Shown: positions 8,957-18,525 of the stretch, piece by piece
How the letters are laid out: the number at the start of each line of letters is the position of its first letter
Position numbering within the stretch: position 1 is the first letter of the stretch
NCBI GenBank assembly: GCA_000335735.1
Contig: AMYY01000003.1
Location: 62,001-126,000 of the forward strand
From: an alpha proteobacterium L41A
GTDB taxonomy: Bacteria; Pseudomonadota; Alphaproteobacteria; Caulobacterales; Caulobacteraceae
Length of the DNA: 64,000 nt
Reading direction: 5' to 3'
Notes under the pieces: generated by a model
Database searches by the model: none
Told to the model about the DNA's origin: nothing
The model's input: the letters and a program-made list of their open reading frames with translations, nothing else
Position numbers and translations under genes: made by a program

Positions 8957-9243
8957 TTGCGATTCGGAACGGCGTCGCGCGCGGCGTCGCCGATGTTCTC
9001 GGCGGCATTGCCGACGCTTTCGGCCGCGCCGGCGACGGCGTTGGATTCGATCGCGTCGTTGCGGTTCATGTTCATCAGGAAGTAGCCGATCACGAGCACG
9101 GCCAGCAGGCCGACGATCAGGGCGACGATGGCGCCCATGCCGCTGCCGCTGCGGCGTTCGACGACGGTCGTCGGGGCGGCGCTGCTTTCGCTGATGCGCT
9201 CGACGCGGCCATCGGGATGTTCGACGGTACGTTCGGTGGTCAT
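8953..9243 (-). CDS. Small single-pass membrane protein, unknown function
   Basis: The protein has 96 residues. Its N-terminus (TERTVEHPDGRVERISE) is polar. One transmembrane helix follows (MGAIVALIVGLLAVLVIGYFLM), then an Ala/Asn-rich tail (AESVGNAAENIGDAARDAV) predicted as a periplasmic amphipathic helix. The ATG at 9243 is preferred over an in-frame ATG 33 bases upstream because it is preceded by a GGAGAGGA-type purine stretch. The stop overlaps the convergent GumN-like gene by four bases. I do not recognise the family. Confidence 0.7.
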   Translation of the reverse strand: MTTERTVEHPDGRVERISESSAAPTTVVERRSGSGMGAIVALIVGLLAVLVIGYFLMNMNRNDAIESNAVAGAAESVGNAAENIGDAARDAVPNRN

Positions 9244-9303
9244 GGTGTGTCCTCTCCAGTGATGGCGGGGAAACACCCTTGATGGCGATACGGTTCCGCT
9301 GGC

Positions 9304-10734
9304 CTAGACGGCCGTACCGCCGACCGTCAGACCGCCGATCTTCAAACTGGGCTGGCCGATGCCGACGGGCACGCCCTGTCCGGCCTTGCCGCAGACGCCG
9401 ACGCCCGGATCGAAGGCGAAGTCGTCGCCGACCATCTTAATCTTGGTCAGGGCCGTGGCCCCATCGCCGATCAGGGTCGCGCCGCGCACCGGTGCGGTGA
9501 TCACCCCGTCCTCGATCAGATAGGCCTCATTGCACTGGAAGACGAACTTGCCGTTGGTGATGTCCACCTGGCCGCCCGAGAAGTTGGCGGCGTAGAGGCC
9601 GCGCTTCGTATTGGCGATCATGTCGGCCTTGGAATCTTTACCGCCCTCCATGAAGGTGTTGGTCATGCGCGGCATCGGCATATGGGCGAAGGACTGGCGC
9701 CGGCCGTTGCCGGTTGCGGCGACGCCCAGCTGCCGCGCCGACAGCCGGTCGTGCATCAATCCGACCATGATCCCGTCCTCGATCAGCACGGTGCGCGAGG
9801 TGGGCGTGCCCTCGTCATCGACAGACAGCGATCCGCGCCGTCCGGCGATCGAGCCGTCATCGACCACGGTGACGCCGGGGGCGGCGACCCGTTGGCCCAT
9901 CATGCCGTTGAAGACCGACGATCCCTTACGGTGGAAGTCGCCCTCGAAGCCGTGGCCGATGGCCTCATGCAGCAGCACGCCGGGCCAGCCGGCGCCCAGG
10001 ACCACGTCCATCTCGCCCGCCGGGCAATCGACGGCGTCCAGATTGACCAGGGCCTGACGCAGGGCCTCGTCCACCTGGGCCTGCCAGCGTTCGGGCGCGA
10101 CCCAGGCCTCGAAGCCGGCCCGGCCGCCTGCGCCGGACGAGGCGCTCTCGCGCTTGCCGTTCTGCTCCACGGTGACGGAGACGTTCAGACGGACGAGGGG
10201 GCGAACATCGCGCACCGCCCGTTCGTCGGCGCGCAGGATCTCGATGGCGCGGCGTTCGCCGATCAGGGAGGCGGACACCTGAACCACGCGCGGATCACGG
10301 GCGCGCGCCCAGGCGTCGATCTCGGCCAGCAGGGCGATCTTGTCGGAGAAGGCGGGCGAGGCGAGCGGATCGACCTCGCCATACAGTTTCTGATTGGTGG
10401 CGCGGGGCCCTTCGGCGACCCGGGCCTCATGCCCCTGTTTGGCCAGGGCGGCGCTGTCGGCGGCGCGACGCAGGGCGGCGGCCGAGATCTCGTTGGCGTG
10501 GGCGTACCCGGCGGTCTCGCCCGCCACGACCCGCAGGCCGAAGCCCTCGGTGGCGTCATAGGCGGCGGACTTCAGCCGGCCGTCGTCGAACACCAGGCTT
10601 TCGCTCTCGGACCGCTCCAGGAACAGTTCGCCGTCGTCGGCGCCGGCCAGGGCCGTCTTCAGGATCGACAGGGCTTCATCGGTATCGACGCCGGCGGCGT
10701 CGAGGATGGGCGGCGGGGAGGCGTGAACGGTCAT
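9304..10734 (-). CDS. tldD: Metalloprotease TldD
   Basis: TldD with TldE/PmbA forms a cytoplasmic protease that cleaves small unfolded peptides through a channel. In some species it matures microcins or degrades the antitoxin CcdA. The 476-residue protein has the expected length. Residues 256-261 are the zinc motif HEAIGH, followed by FEGDFHRKGSS as in other TldD proteins. The FGLRVVAGETAGYAHAN segment of the N-terminal domain and the C-terminal VCGKAGQGVPVGIGQPSLKIGGLTVGG strand region also match. No pmbA partner is visible in this window. Confidence 0.95.
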   Translation of the reverse strand: MTVHASPPPILDAAGVDTDEALSILKTALAGADDGELFLERSESESLVFDDGRLKSAAYDATEGFGLRVVAGETAGYAHANEISAAALRRAADSAALAKQGHEARVAEGPRATNQKLYGEVDPLASPAFSDKIALLAEIDAWARARDPRVVQVSASLIGERRAIEILRADERAVRDVRPLVRLNVSVTVEQNGKRESASSGAGGRAGFEAWVAPERWQAQVDEALRQALVNLDAVDCPAGEMDVVLGAGWPGVLLHEAIGHGFEGDFHRKGSSVFNGMMGQRVAAPGVTVVDDGSIAGRRGSLSVDDEGTPTSRTVLIEDGIMVGLMHDRLSARQLGVAATGNGRRQSFAHMPMPRMTNTFMEGGKDSKADMIANTKRGLYAANFSGGQVDITNGKFVFQCNEAYLIEDGVITAPVRGATLIGDGATALTKIKMVGDDFAFDPGVGVCGKAGQGVPVGIGQPSLKIGGLTVGGTAV

Positions 10735-10794
10735 GGCCTGTAGGTAGGGACTGAAGGCCGTTTCGTCACCTGCCCCGACGCGTGAAACCGCCGA

Positions 10795-11859
10795 TCAGTC
10801 CAGCGGCTGGGGCCGCGTCACCACCGGACCGTCGGGATCGCTGCTCGACGGGCGTGCCGCGGTCGGGGCGGGCGTCGGGGCCGTCGGCACGATCACCAGC
10901 GGCTCGGTCGTGACGGTCGGCGCCGGCGTGGACGGCGCCGGGGTGGTGGTCGTGGGCGCCCGCGTCGTCGGTTGCGTCGTTGCGGCCGGCGTCTGGTTCT
11001 GGGCCGGGGTCTGCGTGCGGGGGGCGGCCGTCGTCGAACGCGGCATCGTCGTTGCAGGCGCGGAAGCGGCAGGGGCGGGCGGCGTCGCGGGGGTCGTCGC
11101 AGCGGGCGCGGGCTGTTCGGTCGCGACGACAGGGGCGGCGTCGGCAGGAATCGTATCGGCCGGCGGGGCGGTCAGAGGCGCATCGGCGGCGACGGCGGGC
11201 GTGAACGTCGTCGGGGTCGAGGCGGGACGCATCGCGAACCACAGGCCGCCTCCGGCGACCAGCAGGGCGACGACCCCGACCCCGACATAGAGCGGCAGGC
11301 GCGAGGTCTTGGCGGGCGCACGGGCCAAGCTGGGCGTGATCGGCGCAGCCGCAGGCGCGATGGCGGGTCTGGCCGCGACCGCTGGGGCGGCGACGACAGG
11401 TTCGGACGCGACCGGCTTCGGCGCAGGGGCGGGCGTTGTCTCGGGCGCGGGCAGGGGGCGCACGGTCAGATCGGGTTGAGCGGCCGGCGTCGGCTGCGGC
11501 CTGGGCTGCGGCGGCGTTGGAGCCTGGGGTTGAGACTGTGGCTGGGCGGGGCGCGCCGTCGGGATCAGCGAACCGCCCAGGATGCTTGCCCCCTGCGGAC
11601 GGGGCGCGGGACGCGGCGCCGGATTGGCGGGCGTCGTCTGACCCTTGGCAGGCGCGACGCCGGAGGCCAGGCTCTGGGTGTGGATCGAGGCCTGCTGCTG
11701 TTGCGGCGTGGGCTTGCGCGGCGGCGGATTGGGAATGCGGTCCAGCGGATTGGGCGCGACCGGCACCGGCCCGACGTGGAAGGTCGTCGCGGGCATACGC
11801 CCCCAGGTCACCGGCTTGCGGGCGAAGGGCTGGGGCGGGGTCTTCTGGTCGTCGGACAT
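10795..11859 (-). CDS. Pro/Ala/Thr-rich single-pass membrane protein
   Basis: This protein of 354 residues is dominated by low-complexity sequence. Residues 1-185 are Pro/Gln/Ala-rich and predicted cytoplasmic. Residues 188-210 form one transmembrane helix (YVGVGVVALLVAGGGLWFAM). Residues 211-354 are a Thr/Pro/Ala-rich periplasmic tail that could span the cell wall. The only region with ordinary composition is the N-terminal RKPVTWGRMPATTFHVGPVPV. The design resembles wall-spanning or polar scaffold proteins, but no homologous domain can be named. It sits between tldD and an ABC exporter on the same strand. Confidence 0.7.
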   Translation of the reverse strand: MSDDQKTPPQPFARKPVTWGRMPATTFHVGPVPVAPNPLDRIPNPPPRKPTPQQQQASIHTQSLASGVAPAKGQTTPANPAPRPAPRPQGASILGGSLIPTARPAQPQSQPQAPTPPQPRPQPTPAAQPDLTVRPLPAPETTPAPAPKPVASEPVVAAPAVAARPAIAPAAAPITPSLARAPAKTSRLPLYVGVGVVALLVAGGGLWFAMRPASTPTTFTPAVAADAPLTAPPADTIPADAAPVVATEQPAPAATTPATPPAPAASAPATTMPRSTTAAPRTQTPAQNQTPAATTQPTTRAPTTTTPAPSTPAPTVTTEPLVIVPTAPTPAPTAARPSSSDPDGPVVTRPQPLD

Positions 11860-11901
11860 GGTCTTCTCAATCGCTGGCGATCTGGCCCGTTTCGTGACGG
11901 A

Positions 11902-12669
11902 TCAGTTCTTGAGCCGATAGCCGGTCTTGAACATCCACATGACGATGCCAAGGCAGACGGCGAAGAAGCCCAGGGTGGCGGCGACGCTGACGCCGATGGC
12001 CACATCCCCCTGACCATAAAAGGCCCAGCGGAAGCCCGAGATCAGATAGACCACCGGGTTGAATAGTGTCACCGTGCGCCAGCCGTCCGGCAGCATGTCG
12101 ATGGAATAGAAGGCGCCGCCCAGGAAGGTCAGGGGCGTCACGACCAGCATCGGGATCATCTGGAGCTGCTCGAACCCATTGGCCCAGACTCCAATGATGA
12201 AGCCGAACAGGCTGAAGGTCACCGAAATCAGGACCAAGAAGGCCATCATCCAAACTGGATGCAGGATCTGCAGCGGCACGAAGAAGGCCGCCGTCGCCAG
12301 AATAATCAGCCCCAGCACCGCCGACTTGGTCGCCGCCGCGCCGACATAGGCCAGCACGATCTCCAGCGACGACACCGGCGCCGACAGGATCTCGTAGATC
12401 GTCCCGGTGAACTTGGGGAAGTAGATGCCGAACGAGGCGTTGAAGATCGACTGTGTGAACAGGCTGAGCATGATCAGCCCCGGCACGATGAAGGCGCCGT
12501 ATGGCACGCCGTCCACCTGCTGCATCCGGCTGCCGATCGCGCCGCCGAAGACGACGAAATACAGGGCCGTGGTGATGACCGGCGTGACCACGCTCTGCCA
12601 CAAGGTGCGCAGCGCACGCGCCATCTCGAAACGATAGATGGCCCAGACGCCGTATCCGTTGAAGGTCAT
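11902..12669 (-). CDS. ABC-2 type transporter permease
   Basis: This inner-membrane protein of 255 residues has six hydrophobic segments and belongs to the ABC-2 exporter permeases (drug, polysaccharide or lipid export). Features typical of the family are the N-terminal amphipathic [35 protein letters not shown], and [23 protein letters not shown] leading to [16 protein letters not shown]. Its ATG overlaps the stop of the upstream ATPase gene by four bases, so the pair is translationally coupled. The substrate is not predictable. Confidence 0.92.
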   Translation of the reverse strand: MTFNGYGVWAIYRFEMARALRTLWQSVVTPVITTALYFVVFGGAIGSRMQQVDGVPYGAFIVPGLIMLSLFTQSIFNASFGIYFPKFTGTIYEILSAPVSSLEIVLAYVGAAATKSAVLGLIILATAAFFVPLQILHPVWMMAFLVLISVTFSLFGFIIGVWANGFEQLQMIPMLVVTPLTFLGGAFYSIDMLPDGWRTVTLFNPVVYLISGFRWAFYGQGDVAIGVSVAATLGFFAVCLGIVMWMFKTGYRLKN

Positions 12670-13598
12670 GCCGCGGCTCCGTTCTGGTGGACCAGGCTGA
12701 CGAAGATGTCTTCCAGCGAGCTCTGGCGGGTGTTCAAGTCCTTGAAGCCGATGTTCAGCGCCTCAAGCCGGCGGATCAGCGACGGCACGCCCGTGTCGTC
12801 GGCGTTGGCGTCGAAACTGTATTCCAGCTCGCCGCCCTCGTTCTTCAGCGTCAGGTCCCAGTCGGACAGGTCGGCGGGCAGGGCGCCCAACGGCTCGATC
12901 AGGTTCAGCGTCAGGGTCTTCTTGCCCAGCTTCTTCATCAGGGCCGACTTCTCCTCGACCAGGATCAGCTCGCCTTTCAGGATCACGCCCACTCGGTCGG
13001 CCATCTCCTCGGCCTCTTCGATGTAATGGGTGGTCAGGATGATGGTGACGCCCCGCTCGCGTAGCTTTCTGACCATGGCCCACATGTCGCGGCGCAGCTC
13101 GACATCGACCCCGGCGGTCGGCTCGTCCAGGAACAGAATGTCCGGCTCGTGGCTCAGGGCCTTGGCGATCATCACCCGCCGCTTCATTCCGCCCGACAGG
13201 GTCATGATCTTGGCGTCGCGCTTGTCCCACAGCGACAGGTCCTTCAACACGCCCTCGATAAAGGCGGGGTTCGGCGCCTTGCCGAACAAGCCCCGGCTGA
13301 AGGTCACGGTGGCCAGCACGGTCTCGAAGGCGTCGGTGGTCAGCTCCTGCGGCACCAGACCGATCTTGGTGCGGGCGGCGCGGAAGTCGGACTGGATGTC
13401 ATGGCCGTCGGCGACCACCGTCCCGGTCGTGGGCGTGACGATGCCGCAGACGATGGAGATCAGCGTGGTCTTGCCCGCGCCGTTCGGGCCGAGCAGTGCG
13501 AAAATCTCGCCCTTGTTGATCGTCAGGTCGATGCGCTTCAGCGCCTGATGCCCTGACTTGTAGGTCTTCGTCAGGCCGTCGATCGCGATTACGGGCAT
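12666..13598 (-). CDS. ABC transporter ATP-binding protein
   Basis: This is the cytoplasmic ATPase of the exporter whose permease follows. The 310 residues include Walker A (GPNGAGKT), the Q-loop (LVPQE), the signature LSGGMKRR, Walker B ([12 protein letters not shown]) and the switch histidine ([15 protein letters not shown]). A C-terminal extension of about 80 residues (from [13 protein letters not shown] onward) is usual for the DrrA/CcmA-type export ATPases. The start ATG at 13598 has GAGAGGAA upstream. A 146-base gap separates it from the divergent gene at 13745 and should hold both promoters. Confidence 0.94.
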   Translation of the reverse strand: MPVIAIDGLTKTYKSGHQALKRIDLTINKGEIFALLGPNGAGKTTLISIVCGIVTPTTGTVVADGHDIQSDFRAARTKIGLVPQELTTDAFETVLATVTFSRGLFGKAPNPAFIEGVLKDLSLWDKRDAKIMTLSGGMKRRVMIAKALSHEPDILFLDEPTAGVDVELRRDMWAMVRKLRERGVTIILTTHYIEEAEEMADRVGVILKGELILVEEKSALMKKLGKKTLTLNLIEPLGALPADLSDWDLTLKNEGGELEYSFDANADDTGVPSLIRRLEALNIGFKDLNTRQSSLEDIFVSLVHQNGAAA

Positions 13599-13744
13599 GG
13601 GCGTTCCTCTCCGGCGGACGCGGCGGCGCGGGGCGGGTGTGGCGGCAATATGGCGTGGGTGGTCGCCGACTCAAGGGGCGCCAAGTCGTTGTTAACCCGA
13701 TTGTCGCACGGTCAGGCCAGAGTCGAGTTTTGGCAGGAGCTTTC

Positions 13745-15100
13745 GTGCCGTCCCTGTCCGCCGTCCACCACGCCGCTCTGAAGGCGCTTGTCGAGGCGTG
13801 TCCCGATGCGTCGCTGGCGACGCTGGGCGCGGCGGTGGCGGCGCTGAAGGGCGACAAGGCGGGCGAGCTGGCGCTCATCGTCGCCGAACAGTCACGCGAT
13901 CGCACGCGCCGCGACACCGCCTTTGGACCCTTGTTGCCCCTGTTCCAATCCCGCGCGGACGGCGTGCCGGCCCTGGTCTTTCCCCATCATGTTTTGAGGC
14001 GGGTCTGGCGCGAAGCCGTGCAGGGAGAGGAGGATTTTCTGCCGCTTTTGGATGGCGCGGTCACAGTCGACGGCGAATGGACCCTGGCCGCCGACCGGCT
14101 GTGCGCCAAGGCGGCGGCGGTGCTGCGCGACCGGCCTGGCGACGTCTGGCCCGACTTCCAGCCGCCCGCCGACGACCAGCCTCCGTCGACTCCGGTCGAA
14201 CTGGCGGGCTGTTTCGATCTGACGCCTCTGGTCCGCAGCGCCCTGCCGCGCCTGCCCGTCTGGCTGGAACGCCCTGACGACAATCAGCTGGCGGGGCTTA
14301 GGCTGCTGATGTCGGACTGTATGACGATGTCGCCGGACGGTGGACGGCGCATGATCGACATCCTGTTCGCCCATGTGGCGGACGCCGAGCGGATGCTGCG
14401 GGTCGTGACGCGAACCAGCCGCCTCGCCGACCGTGAGATCACCCTCAGCCATTCTGATATGGGCGTCTTCGTCGAGCGGCTGCTGACCTCCGTGCAGGCG
14501 CGGGTGCAAAAGATCGCCGCCGTCGTCCGTACGCCGCTGGGAGAGACGGCGATGCTGGGTGTGGTGGACGACGTCAACTGGTGCGCCGGCGTGCTGGCCG
14601 AGATGGACCTGACCCTTCAGGTGCGGCCGGATTCCAGCTGGGGCAGGGCGGCGCGGATGGCGCGGGTCCAGGTTTCGGGTCAGTTGTCAGGCCTGATGAA
14701 GTCCGCCTCCAGCGCCGTCCACGCCGCCCTGCCGATGAAGCGCCGGGTCATCACCGGGCGCATGACCCGCATGTCGCCCTGGCTTGAGGCGCCGGCCGAG
14801 GGCGAACCGATCGAGGCGGCGGCGGCCCTGCTGGCGGCGGTGGCGGCCCTGCGCGGGGCGGCCGTCACCTTCGGCTGCGAGGCGGATCGGTCGGGAATGA
14901 AGGCCGAACTGACCGACTATCTGTCCACCTGGTCCAATGAAGCGCTCGACAGCGTGTCGGACGGAGAGGCTGAGAATCCCGATCATGTGCTGCTTCTGAT
15001 CGGGGTGGCGGCGCGGTTCCTGACCGTGATCGAGGCGCTGGAGGCGGCGCGCGCGGTCAGGCGACGCGCGGCCTCGGCGGAAATGGCGCGGCTGGGCTGA
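13745..15100 (+). CDS. Uncharacterised soluble protein
   Basis: This protein of 451 residues could not be assigned to a family. The GTG at 13745 is chosen because AGGAG lies five bases upstream, although the frame is open another 108 bases. The sequence is Ala/Leu/Arg-rich and predicted almost all helical. Helical repeats in the first third (ALKALVEACPDASLATLGAAVAAL) suggest a HEAT-like or four-helix architecture. No signal peptide, membrane segment or catalytic motif is evident. It precedes ccmI by 44 bases on the same strand, which may be coincidence. Confidence 0.65.
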   Translation: MPSLSAVHHAALKALVEACPDASLATLGAAVAALKGDKAGELALIVAEQSRDRTRRDTAFGPLLPLFQSRADGVPALVFPHHVLRRVWREAVQGEEDFLPLLDGAVTVDGEWTLAADRLCAKAAAVLRDRPGDVWPDFQPPADDQPPSTPVELAGCFDLTPLVRSALPRLPVWLERPDDNQLAGLRLLMSDCMTMSPDGGRRMIDILFAHVADAERMLRVVTRTSRLADREITLSHSDMGVFVERLLTSVQARVQKIAAVVRTPLGETAMLGVVDDVNWCAGVLAEMDLTLQVRPDSSWGRAARMARVQVSGQLSGLMKSASSAVHAALPMKRRVITGRMTRMSPWLEAPAEGEPIEAAAALLAAVAALRGAAVTFGCEADRSGMKAELTDYLSTWSNEALDSVSDGEAENPDHVLLLIGVAARFLTVIEALEAARAVRRRAASAEMARLG

Positions 15101-15144
15101 AACGACGCCTCGCCCGACGTTCGCGGATGGGTTAGACGGCGAGG

Positions 15145-15963
15145 ATGATCGTCTTCTGGATAATGACGGGACTGGCGGCGGCCCTGGCCGCCCTGCTGGT
15201 GCTGACCGGCGCGCGACGCGGAGCGGATCCGGCGTCGGGGGCCGAAACCCAGGCCGGCTCGCGCGAGATCGAGGAACTGGATCGGTTGAAGTCGCGCGGC
15301 CTGCTGGACGAGGCGGCCTATGCGGGCGCGCGCGCCGAGGCGGGGCGGCGGCTTCTCGCCGTTTCGGCGACCATGACCCCGGTGGCCGGCGCCCGTGATC
15401 GGTTCTGGGTGCTGGGCGGGATCGGCGTGACCGTCGCGGCCGCCCTGGGCCTCTATGTCTTCACCGGCTCGCCCGGCCTGCCGGATCAGGCTTATGAGCG
15501 GCGCGTCGACGACTGGGCGGCCAATCTGGATCGGCTGGAGCCGGCGCAATTGGCGGCGGTAACCGCGCGGGTCGTTCAGGAGCGGCCCAAGGATCGGCAG
15601 GCGCTGGCCATGCTGGGCGCGGCCCGGTTCGCCGCCGGCGATCCGCTGGGCGCGGCCTCCGCCTTTCGCCGTCTGATCGCTCTGGACCCCCGTGACGCCC
15701 AGGCTTGGGCGCGGCTGGGCGAAAGCCTGGTCGTCGCCAACGACAACCAGATCGGCGGCGACGCCGACGCCGCCTTCCGCGAGGCCTTGAAACTGGACCC
15801 CGACCAGCTCGGCGCGCGCTTCTTCCTGGGCGAGGCCGCGTTGCGGCGCGGTGACGCCGCCGGGGCCCGCACCCTGTGGTCGCCCCTGATCGCCGCGCTC
15901 GACCCGGCCGATCCGCGCCGTCTGGATCTGGAACGCCGACTGCCGAAGGACGGCGCGCAATGA
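15145..15963 (+). CDS. ccmI: Cytochrome c biogenesis protein CcmI (CycH)
   Basis: CcmI is an apocytochrome c chaperone of the System I haem ligation machinery in the inner membrane and periplasm. The 272-residue protein has two TM segments: residues 1-20 (MIVFWIMTGLAAALAALLVL) and about 93-112 (WVLGGIGVTVAAALGLYVF). A cytoplasmic loop with the conserved LDRLKSRGLLDEAAYAGAR pattern lies between them. A periplasmic TPR region follows (ALAMLGAARFAAGDPLGAASAFRRLIALDPRDAQAWARLGESLV). It heads a tight ccmI-ccmE-ccmF-ccmH cluster; ccmABCD are not in this window. Confidence 0.9.
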   Translation: MIVFWIMTGLAAALAALLVLTGARRGADPASGAETQAGSREIEELDRLKSRGLLDEAAYAGARAEAGRRLLAVSATMTPVAGARDRFWVLGGIGVTVAAALGLYVFTGSPGLPDQAYERRVDDWAANLDRLEPAQLAAVTARVVQERPKDRQALAMLGAARFAAGDPLGAASAFRRLIALDPRDAQAWARLGESLVVANDNQIGGDADAAFREALKLDPDQLGARFFLGEAALRRGDAAGARTLWSPLIAALDPADPRRLDLERRLPKDGAQ

Positions 15964-16033
15964 CGCGTTGGTCCTGCGCGACGACGGCGGTATATGCCGC
16001 CGGTCCGTCCCTGGAGTCCGGAATGTCCCTCGC

Positions 16034-16540
16034 ATGAGCTGGCTGCCTAAATCGCCGAAGGCGCGTCGCCGCCTGTGGGTCGTCGCCGCCGTCGCGCCGA
16101 TCCTAGCCTTGGCGGTCGGCCTGTCGCTGTGGGCGATGCAGGACAGCGTGACCTTCTTCTATTCGCCGTCCGAGGCCACCGCCGACAAGGCGCCGGAGGG
16201 CCGCAACATCCGCCTGGGCGGTCTGGTCGAGGCCGGCAGCGTGCAAAAGACCGGCGACGGCGTGGTCGCCTTCGTCGTCACCGACAACGCCGCCACGACC
16301 CGCGTCGTCTATCACGGGGACCTGCCCGACCTGTTCCGCGAAGGGCAGGGGATCGTGGCGCAAGGGGCCTTCGGCGCCGACCGCACCTTCCACGCCAGCC
16401 AGGTCCTGGCCAAGCACGACGAGAACTATATGCCGCGCGAGGTCGCCGACCGTCTGAAGGAAAAGGGCGAGTGGCGGCCGGACGGCCCCGAAACGCGCTC
16501 AAGCAGGCCGCAGGCCGATAGCGCGCCGACGCGCCTATGA
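16034..16540 (+). CDS. ccmE: Haem chaperone CcmE
   Basis: CcmE binds haem covalently in the periplasm and hands it to CcmF/CcmH for attachment to apocytochromes. The 168-residue protein starts MSWLPKSPKARRR with one TM anchor (residues 13-34). Its OB-fold core includes IRLGGLVEAGSVQ, FVVTDNAATTRVVYHG and LPDLFREGQGIVAQG. The haem-binding motif AKHDENYMP gives His128 as the covalent ligand and Tyr132 as the axial ligand. The ATG at 16034 gives the standard N-terminus; the longer upstream frame is not needed. Its TGA overlaps the ccmF start (ATGA). Confidence 0.95.
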   Translation: MSWLPKSPKARRRLWVVAAVAPILALAVGLSLWAMQDSVTFFYSPSEATADKAPEGRNIRLGGLVEAGSVQKTGDGVVAFVVTDNAATTRVVYHGDLPDLFREGQGIVAQGAFGADRTFHASQVLAKHDENYMPREVADRLKEKGEWRPDGPETRSSRPQADSAPTRL

Positions 16541-18525
16541 TCGCCGAGCTTGGGGCCTTCGCCCTGGCGCTGGCGCTGGCGCTGTCGATACTTCAAACGG
16601 GGCTTTCGGCGGCCGGGCGCGCGCGGCGCAGCCCGGTCTTGGCCGGGGCCGCCCAGGGCGCGGCGTTGGCGGCGGCGGCGGCGGTCGCGCTCAGTTTCGT
16701 AGCCCTGATCTACGCCTTCGTGGTGTCGGACTTTTCGGTCTCCAACGTCGCGGCCAACAGCCACACCGACAAGCCGATGCTCTACAAGGTCGCCGGCGCC
16801 TGGGGCAGCCACGAAGGCTCGCTTCTGTTGTGGTGTCTGGTGCTGACCGTCTTCGGCGGGGCGCTGGCGCGGGCGCGCGGCCTGCCTTTCGGGCTGAAGG
16901 CCTCGGCCGTGGCCGTGCAGGGCGCGCTGGGGTCGCTGTTCCTCGCTTTCGCCGTCTTAACCTCCAGCCCCTTCACCCGCCTGGACCCCGCGCCGTTCCA
17001 GGGCGCGTCGCTGAACCCGCTGTTGCAGGATCCGGCGTTGGCCGTGCATCCGCCGCTGCTCTACGCCGGCTATGTCGGGTTCTCGGTCTGCTTCTCCCTG
17101 GCCGTCGCGGCCTTGATCGAGGGGCGGGCGCAGACCGCCTTCTGGCCGGCCTGGGGGCGCTGGGTCCGACCCTGGGCGCTGGCCAGCTGGGCCTTCCTGA
17201 CCGTCGGCATCACCCTGGGCTCCTTCTGGGCCTATTATGAACTGGGCTGGGGCGGCTGGTGGTTCTGGGACCCGGTCGAGAACGCCTCCTTCATGCCCTG
17301 GCTCGCCGGCGCGGCCCTGTTGCACAGCGCGGTCGTGACCGAGAGGCGCGGCGCGCTGGCGGGCTGGACCGTGTTTCTGGCCCTGCTGGCCTTCACCTTC
17401 TCGATGCTGGGCGCCTTTCTGGTGCGGTCGGGCGTGCTGACATCCGTCCACGCCTTCGCCGTCGATCCCCAGCGCGGGCTGATGCTGCTGGCCATTCTCG
17501 GCGTCACGGCCGGCGCCGCCTTCGCCCTGTTCGCCTGGCGCGCGCCGCAGCTGAAAGGCGGGGGCCTGTTCGCGCCGGTCAGCCGCGAGGGGGCGCTGGT
17601 CCTGAACAATCTGTTCCTGACGGCGGCGGCCGCGACCGTCTTGCTGGGCACCCTCTATCCGCTGATTTTGGAAGCGGCGTCCGGCGCGACCATCTCGGTC
17701 GGCCCGCCCTATTTCGCCGCCACCTTTACCCCGCTGATGATGGTCGCCTTCCTGATCCTGCCAGCCGGCCCGCTGCTGGCCTGGAAGCGGGGCGATCTGC
17801 CCGGCGCGATGCAGCGTCTGGCCGTCGTGGCGGGTCTGGCGATCCTCGGCGCCCTGGCGGCCTACGCCCTGTGGGAGCCCAGGAAGGCCTTCGCCGCCGC
17901 CTGCATCGGCCTGGGTCTGTGGCTGATCCTGGGATCGCTGTCGGAAGTCGCCGAACGCGCCCGCCTGTTCCGCGCCTCGATGGCCGAGACGCTGCGCCGA
18001 CTGAAAGGGCTGCCGCTGGGCGCCTGGGGCATGACCCTGGCGCATCTGGGTCTGGGCGTCTTCATTCTTGGGGCGGTAGTCGAGACGGGTTTCAAGGCCG
18101 AGGCCGCCCGCGCCGTCTCGCTGGGTCAGAGCGTGTCCGCCGGCCCCTGGACGGTGACCCTGGACGACGTGCGCGTCGTCGAGGGGCCGAACTATCTGGC
18201 CGAGCAGGGCCGACTGACCGTGCGCGCCACGAACGATCAGGGCCGCGCCAGCACCGTGACGGCCGAGCGCCGCTTCTTCCCTGCCGGCGGTCAGACCACG
18301 ACCGAGGTCGGGCTCGATTTCCGGGGACTGGACGACGTCTATGTCGTGATCGGCGAACGGGCGGGCAGTCCCGAACAGCCGGCCTGGGTCGTGCGTCTTT
18401 ACTGGAATCCCTGGGCGCGACTGATCTTTCTGGGGCCGATGATCATGGCGCTGGGCGGGGTGCTGTCGCTGCTGGATCGTCGTCTCAGGCTCGGGATCGG
18501 CGCACGCCGGCGCAAGACCGCATGA
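16537..18525 (+). CDS. ccmF: Haem lyase subunit CcmF
   Basis: CcmF is the integral-membrane core of the haem ligation complex. It reduces and accepts haem from CcmE and attaches it to the CXXCH cysteines of apocytochrome c together with CcmH. The 662-residue protein has many TM helices and the tryptophan-rich WWD motif at the periplasmic face (ELGWGGWWFWDPVENASFMPWL). The flanking conserved segments HPPLLYAGYVGFSV and SMLGAFLVRSGVLTSVHAFA are also present. It overlaps ccmE by four bases and ccmH by four bases, indicating translational coupling. Confidence 0.97.
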   Translation: MIAELGAFALALALALSILQTGLSAAGRARRSPVLAGAAQGAALAAAAAVALSFVALIYAFVVSDFSVSNVAANSHTDKPMLYKVAGAWGSHEGSLLLWCLVLTVFGGALARARGLPFGLKASAVAVQGALGSLFLAFAVLTSSPFTRLDPAPFQGASLNPLLQDPALAVHPPLLYAGYVGFSVCFSLAVAALIEGRAQTAFWPAWGRWVRPWALASWAFLTVGITLGSFWAYYELGWGGWWFWDPVENASFMPWLAGAALLHSAVVTERRGALAGWTVFLALLAFTFSMLGAFLVRSGVLTSVHAFAVDPQRGLMLLAILGVTAGAAFALFAWRAPQLKGGGLFAPVSREGALVLNNLFLTAAAATVLLGTLYPLILEAASGATISVGPPYFAATFTPLMMVAFLILPAGPLLAWKRGDLPGAMQRLAVVAGLAILGALAAYALWEPRKAFAAACIGLGLWLILGSLSEVAERARLFRASMAETLRRLKGLPLGAWGMTLAHLGLGVFILGAVVETGFKAEAARAVSLGQSVSAGPWTVTLDDVRVVEGPNYLAEQGRLTVRATNDQGRASTVTAERRFFPAGGQTTTEVGLDFRGLDDVYVVIGERAGSPEQPAWVVRLYWNPWARLIFLGPMIMALGGVLSLLDRRLRLGIGARRRKTA

